Assembly (NCBI GenBank): GCA_022710245.1
Contig: JAKLHH010000046.1
Coordinates: 1 to 15,902, forward strand
Direction of reading: 5' to 3'
Source of the DNA: Myxococcota bacterium
GTDB taxonomy: Bacteria > Myxococcota > Polyangia > GCA-2747355 > JAKLHH01
DNA: 15,902 bases
Below the pieces are notes generated by a model. That model was not told where the DNA came from and did not search any database. It saw only the letters and a program-made list of their open reading frames with translations. How positions within the stretch are numbered: the first letter of the stretch is position 1; the number at the start of each line of letters is the position of its first letter. Positions 12,669 through 15,902 of this stretch are shown piece by piece. Made by a program: the position numbers and the translations under genes.

Positions 12669-13642
12669 TGACCTCCACCTCGCTCGTCGCCTTCGGCGCG
12701 GTCTTCGTGGGCGCCAGCCTCGGGCTCTCGCTCCTCCTCTCGATCGGCCTGCTCCTCGCCAGGCGCCGCCTGCGCCGCCTGGGCCCCTGGGTCGAGCGCC
12801 AGGCCGCGGCCGCGGCGCTGGTCCTACCGCCGCTCCTCGCGCTGGGGCTGGTGGGCGCGCTCGCCGCGCACTCGGCCCTCGCGCTCCGCGCCGGGACCGA
12901 TCACTGCCTCGCGCACGCTCATCATCACCACCTCTGCCTGCGGCACGCGGCGGCCTGGGCCTCGGAGCCGTGGGCGCTCTGCCTGGTGGTCGGGGGGGCC
13001 GTCTTCGTGGCGGTGCGCCTCGCGCTGGCGCTCCGGGCCCAGGCGTCGGCGCAGCGCTCGGTCTCGCGGCTGCGGGCGCTCGGCGCGCCGATCGCCGCCG
13101 GCGCCTACCTGGTGCCCTCGCAGGAGCGGTTCGCCTTCACCGCGGGGCTCCTCTCCCCGACGGTGGTCCTCTCGAGCGCGGCCTGGCAGGCGCTCGACCC
13201 GGAGCAGCGCGAGGCGGTCCTCGCGCATGAGCTCGCCCACGTCGCCCACCGCGACCTCGGGCAGCGAGCAGCGCTCGAGGTCGCGTCCTGGTTCGGCGTC
13301 CCCTTCCTGGCCAGCCGCGCGCTGCGGCTCTGGGAGCTCTCGGCGGAGCGCCTCTGCGATCGCCGCGCCGCCCTCGCCGTCGAGCGGCCGAGCACCGTGG
13401 CGAGCGCCGTGCTCGCGCTGGCGCGGACGACGGCGCCGCGGCTCGCGCCCGAGGCAGCGAGCTTCGCCGCGGCGAGCCAGGTGCCGGAGCGCATCGAGTC
13501 CCTGCTGCGCGAGGAGCCGGGCGGTGAGCGCAGCTCCCGGCGGCTCCTCCTCGCGCTCGCCCTCGCCTCGCTGCTCGCGGCGGCCGCCTGCGCCGCCTTC
13601 GCCGCCAGCCTCCACCACACGATCGAGACCATCCTCGGGTGA
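12668..13642 (+). CDS. M56-family (BlaR1-like) membrane metalloprotease with His/Cys-rich sensor loop
   Basis: A 324-residue protein with helices at about 7-30, 44-67, 102-123 and 292-314. The zinc-protease motif AHELAHVAHRD (HExxH: His187, Glu188, His191) and the downstream ELSAERLCD (Glu227) are intact, so catalysis is expected in the cytoplasmic domain between helices 3 and 4. The BlaR1 penicillin-binding domain is absent; the protein ends 10 residues after the last helix. Between helices 2 and 3, on the predicted periplasmic side, residues 79-93 carry seven His and two Cys (DHCLAHAHHHHLCLRH), a very likely metal-binding loop. Gene order blaI-M56-efflux suggests a metal-triggered protease that inactivates the repressor. 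The metal (Cu, Zn, Ni or other) is not determined by sequence. The next gene starts 5 bp downstream. Confidence 0.9.
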   Translation: MTSTSLVAFGAVFVGASLGLSLLLSIGLLLARRRLRRLGPWVERQAAAAALVLPPLLALGLVGALAAHSALALRAGTDHCLAHAHHHHLCLRHAAAWASEPWALCLVVGGAVFVAVRLALALRAQASAQRSVSRLRALGAPIAAGAYLVPSQERFAFTAGLLSPTVVLSSAAWQALDPEQREAVLAHELAHVAHRDLGQRAALEVASWFGVPFLASRALRLWELSAERLCDRRAALAVERPSTVASAVLALARTTAPRLAPEAASFAAASQVPERIESLLREEPGGERSSRRLLLALALASLLAAAACAAFAASLHHTIETILG

Positions 13643-13646
13643 GCTG

Positions 13647-14924
13647 ATGATGCCGCCGTCCGCGCCCTCCCTCGCAGCCTGTCGCTCACTACTATCGCTG
13701 ATAGTAGCCGCCCTGCTGGTGGCCCCCGTCGAGCTCGCGGCGCGGGCCGAGCCCCCGCCGCGAGGGATCTCGGCCAGGGACTTCCTCGCGCGGGTCGGCA
13801 GGTCTCACCCGAGCCTGCCGGTCCTCGAGGCGGCCGTCGAGGAGGCCGCGGCGAACGTGCGCGCTGCCCGGGTGTGGGCCAACCCGTCGCTCAGCTACGA
13901 TCGCGAGGAGGTCTTCGCGGGCGGCCGCGCTCAGCCCGAGAACTATCTGCGCCTCGAGCTGCCGCTCGAGGTCTCCGGGCGGCGCGGGCTCCGCGTGCAG
14001 GCGGCGAGGCTCGGCCTCGAGGCGGTGCGCGCCGGGGCGGTGCGCGACCGCACGGCGCTGCTCCTCGACGCGCTCGGGCTCTACTGGAGCGCCGCGGCGG
14101 CGCGCGAGACAGCCTCGCTCCTGCAGCGAGAGCGCGCGGCGCTGGGCGGCCTCCTCAAGGCCGTGCGCTCGCGGACCAGCGCCGGAGAGACCTCGGGCTA
14201 CGATCGCGATCGCCTCGAGCTCGAGCTCGACGCCGTCGACGACTCGCTGGCGGAGGCCGGCCGGGAGCTCGAGCTCTGGCAGCGGCGCCTCGGCCTGCTC
14301 GCCGGCGAGCCGGCCGCGCGCCTCGACGCGAGCGACGCGCTGACGCTCCCCGGACGGCCGCGGGCCCTCGAGGGGCTGCTACGGCAGGCGCTCGCCGCCC
14401 GGGCGGATCACCGGGCTGCCCGCCTGCGGGCCGCGCAGGCCGAGCGCGAGCTCGCGGCCGCGGGGCGGGGCTGGGTGCCGGGCCTGGTGCTCTCAGGCGG
14501 GCTGAAGACCGCCGCCGTCGACGAGCGCACGGCCTGGGGCTACCTCGCCGGCCTCTCGCTGGGCCTGCCGGTCCTCGATCACGGCCAGGGCGAGGCGGCG
14601 AAGGCGCGCGCGCGGCTCCGGCTGGCCCAGGCCGAGCAGCACCTGCTCGAGGCGCAGGTGCTGAGCGAGGTGACCACGACGCACGGCGCGCTCACCCGCA
14701 CGCTGGCCCAGGCCGAGCGCTTCGAGCGCACGCAGCTCCCCCGGCTCGAGCGCCTCGTGCGCCGCGCGCAGGTCTCCTACCAGGAGGGCGAGCGGCCGGT
14801 CTTCGAGCTGCTCGACGCGCTGCGGACAGCGCGCGGGGTGCGGGCGCGCGGCCTCGCGCTCCGGCGCACCGCGCGGCAGAGCGAGCTCGACCTCGCGCGG
14901 GCGCTGGGAGGGCCTTTGCCATGA
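13647..14924 (+). CDS. Second TolC/CzcC-like outer-membrane efflux protein
   Basis: A 425-residue OEP-family protein with a signal peptide (about 1-34: SLLSLIVAALLVAPVELAARA). Two OEP halves follow, with motifs RVGRSHPSLPVLEAAVEEAAANV, ANPSLSYDREE, the strand YLRLELPLEVSGRRGLR and a C-terminal coiled coil ending SELDLARALGGPLP. It is distinct from the CusC-like protein upstream and closer in style to CzcC. The start is one of two adjacent ATGs (13647 or 13650) after GGGTGAG, 4 bp past the M56 stop. Its 3' end overlaps the next adaptor by 4 bp (ATGA). A BlaI-type palindrome sits within its signal-peptide codons. Confidence 0.88.
   Translation: MMPPSAPSLAACRSLLSLIVAALLVAPVELAARAEPPPRGISARDFLARVGRSHPSLPVLEAAVEEAAANVRAARVWANPSLSYDREEVFAGGRAQPENYLRLELPLEVSGRRGLRVQAARLGLEAVRAGAVRDRTALLLDALGLYWSAAAARETASLLQRERAALGGLLKAVRSRTSAGETSGYDRDRLELELDAVDDSLAEAGRELELWQRRLGLLAGEPAARLDASDALTLPGRPRALEGLLRQALAARADHRAARLRAAQAERELAAAGRGWVPGLVLSGGLKTAAVDERTAWGYLAGLSLGLPVLDHGQGEAAKARARLRLAQAEQHLLEAQVLSEVTTTHGALTRTLAQAERFERTQLPRLERLVRRAQVSYQEGERPVFELLDALRTARGVRARGLALRRTARQSELDLARALGGPLP
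13689..13707. promoter_or_regulatory. Intragenic BlaI-type palindrome in the second TolC gene
   Basis: CTACTATC-GCT-GATAGTAG is a perfect 8-bp-arm dyad sharing CTACTA/TAGTAG with the blaI promoter operator. It uses rare A/T-ending codons (CTA CTA, ATA GTA) in a gene otherwise strongly G/C-ending, so the site appears to be kept for DNA binding rather than for the protein. It lies about 40 bp after the start codon. No clear -35/-10 pair overlaps it (TACTAT at 13690 is a weak -10). It could be a roadblock site, an auxiliary operator for looping, or cover an undetected promoter. Confidence 0.65.
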
Positions 14925-15902
14925 ACGGACGCAGGTGCAGGCACGTCGCACGGATCGGCGTCGCGGTCCTCCTCGCGTGCGCGGGGTGCAAGCCGGCCTC
15001 GCACGAGGAGGAGGGCCACGGCCACGCCCACGGCGGCCACGCGGCGGAGGAGGGGCTCCCGGCGCGCTCGGTCACGCGCTGGACCGACCGCTCCGAGCTC
15101 TTCCTGGAGTACGAGCCGCCGGTGGCGGGGCGCGAGGGCAAGTTCGCCGCCCACCTCACCGCGCTCTCCAGCTTCAAGCCCGTCACCGCCGGGAGGATGA
15201 CGCTGGTCCTCAAGCTGGCGCAGGGCGGGAGCTTGACCGCGGTCGCCGACGCGCCCGCCAGCCCCGGGATCTTCCGCGCGGTGCTCCGTCCGGCGCAGGC
15301 CGGCGAGTGCTCGCTGATCCTCTCGGTGCGAGGCTCGCAGGTGGAGGACGAGCTCGACGCGGGGCCCTGCCGGATCTACCCGGACCTCGCCGCGGCGCGC
15401 GCCGCCGCGGAGAAGGAGGGGGCGGGCGGCGGCATCACCTTCACCAAGGAGCAGCAGTGGAAGACCGACTTCGCGACGGCGCCCGTCGGCGCGCGCTCGC
15501 TGCAGCCGAGCGTGCAGGCGAACGGTGAGGTCCGCCCCGTGGCCGGTCAGGAGGCGCGCCTGACCGCGGCCGTGACGGGCCGGGTCACCCTCGCCCGGCC
15601 CGCGCCGGTGCTCGGCATGGCGGTCCGCGCCGGCCAGGTGCTGGCGTCGATCGCCCCGCGCCTCTCGGCGGGCGGCGACCGCGCCTCGCTCGAGGCCGAG
15701 GTCGAGGCCGCGCGCGCCGAGCTCGAGGCCGCCGACGCGCAGCTCGCCCGCGCCGGGCGGCTCCTCAAGGAGCAGGCCGTGCCCGAGCGCAGCGTCGAGG
15801 AGGCCCGCGCGCGGAGCAAGCTCGCGAGGGCGCGCCTCGGCGCCGCCACCGGCCGCCTGGCGCAGTACAGCGCCAACGCCGCCGGGGCAGGACGGGCGGG
15901 CC
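14921..15902 (+). CDS. His-rich RND periplasmic adaptor (CzcB-like), cut by window end
   Basis: The first 327 residues are present and the frame is open at the edge. The N-terminus has a hydrophobic signal with lipoprotein-like Cys (LLACAGCKP; Cys20 or Cys23), then a His/Glu-rich stretch (residues 28-45: HEEEGHGHAHGGHAAEEG) suited to divalent metal. A beta-sandwich domain at about 57-150 (LFLEYEPPVAGREGKFAAHL and SSFKPVTAGRMTLVLK) is of the kind seen at the front of long CzcB-type adaptors. The HlyD core begins at about 185, with GRVTLARPAPVLGMAVRAGQVLASI and a coiled coil from 255. ATG 14921 overlaps the preceding stop by 4 bp, so translation is coupled. A CzcA-type pump gene is expected next, outside the window. 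Confidence 0.85.
   Translation, partial: MNGRRCRHVARIGVAVLLACAGCKPASHEEEGHGHAHGGHAAEEGLPARSVTRWTDRSELFLEYEPPVAGREGKFAAHLTALSSFKPVTAGRMTLVLKLAQGGSLTAVADAPASPGIFRAVLRPAQAGECSLILSVRGSQVEDELDAGPCRIYPDLAAARAAAEKEGAGGGITFTKEQQWKTDFATAPVGARSLQPSVQANGEVRPVAGQEARLTAAVTGRVTLARPAPVLGMAVRAGQVLASIAPRLSAGGDRASLEAEVEAARAELEAADAQLARAGRLLKEQAVPERSVEEARARSKLARARLGAATGRLAQYSANAAGAGRAG

Noticed and set aside
1..15902. CRISPR arrays, tRNA/rRNA genes, insertion sequences, riboswitches
   Set aside because: None seen: no regularly spaced repeat array, no tRNA-like cloverleaf, no transposase motif or IS-type terminal repeats, and no recognisable riboswitch core.

Overview
The window is very GC-rich DNA with strong G/C bias at third codon positions. 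Together with the protein families present, this suggests a deltaproteobacterium/Myxococcota (Anaeromyxobacter-like) chromosome; that placement is an inference from composition and style, not a database result. Almost everything here concerns heavy-metal (chiefly Cu/Ag) export and periplasmic thiol chemistry, so it reads as a metal-resistance island.

Left block (42-4145, all minus strand). An ArsR-family repressor with a Cys-Val-Cys metal site heads a tight operon with a small CxxC thioredoxin, a CcdA-type membrane electron carrier and a lipoprotein with a CxC motif. A 16-bp-arm palindrome that also holds a TTGCTT-N17-TATAAG promoter lies just upstream of arsR. Upstream of that is a CopB-type P1B-3 Cu-ATPase. 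Its 3' end overlaps, in antisense, a short stretch that reads like a nitroreductase remnant.

Middle block (4146-5255). A 345-bp intergenic region holds two copies of a 34-bp hairpin-forming direct repeat. It separates copB from a divergent gene for a SET-domain protein that carries a Sec signal peptide.

Right block (5319-15902, all plus strand). First comes a CusB-CusA-CusC tripartite RND efflux system. CusB has two tandem heavy-metal-binding domains and an in-frame inverted-repeat insertion. CusA has a 110-residue Met/Gly/Pro-rich insertion in a periplasmic loop and an extra two-helix C-terminus. Then follows a translationally coupled operon of a BlaI/CopY-type repressor, an M56 (BlaR1-like) membrane metalloprotease, a second TolC/CzcC-like outer-membrane protein and a His-rich RND adaptor that runs off the window. 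The M56 protein has no penicillin-sensor domain; instead it has a short loop with 7 His and 2 Cys in 15 residues. CTACTA/TAGTAG palindromes lie over the blaI promoter and again inside the signal-peptide codons of the second TolC gene, and a looser relative lies upstream of cusB.

Working model (inference): metal in the periplasm binds the His/Cys loop of the M56 protein, which triggers cleavage of the BlaI-like repressor and derepresses one or both RND pumps. The ArsR/Trx/CcdA/lipoprotein operon keeps periplasmic thiols reduced under the same stress, and CopB moves cytoplasmic copper to the periplasm, where Cus takes it out of the cell.
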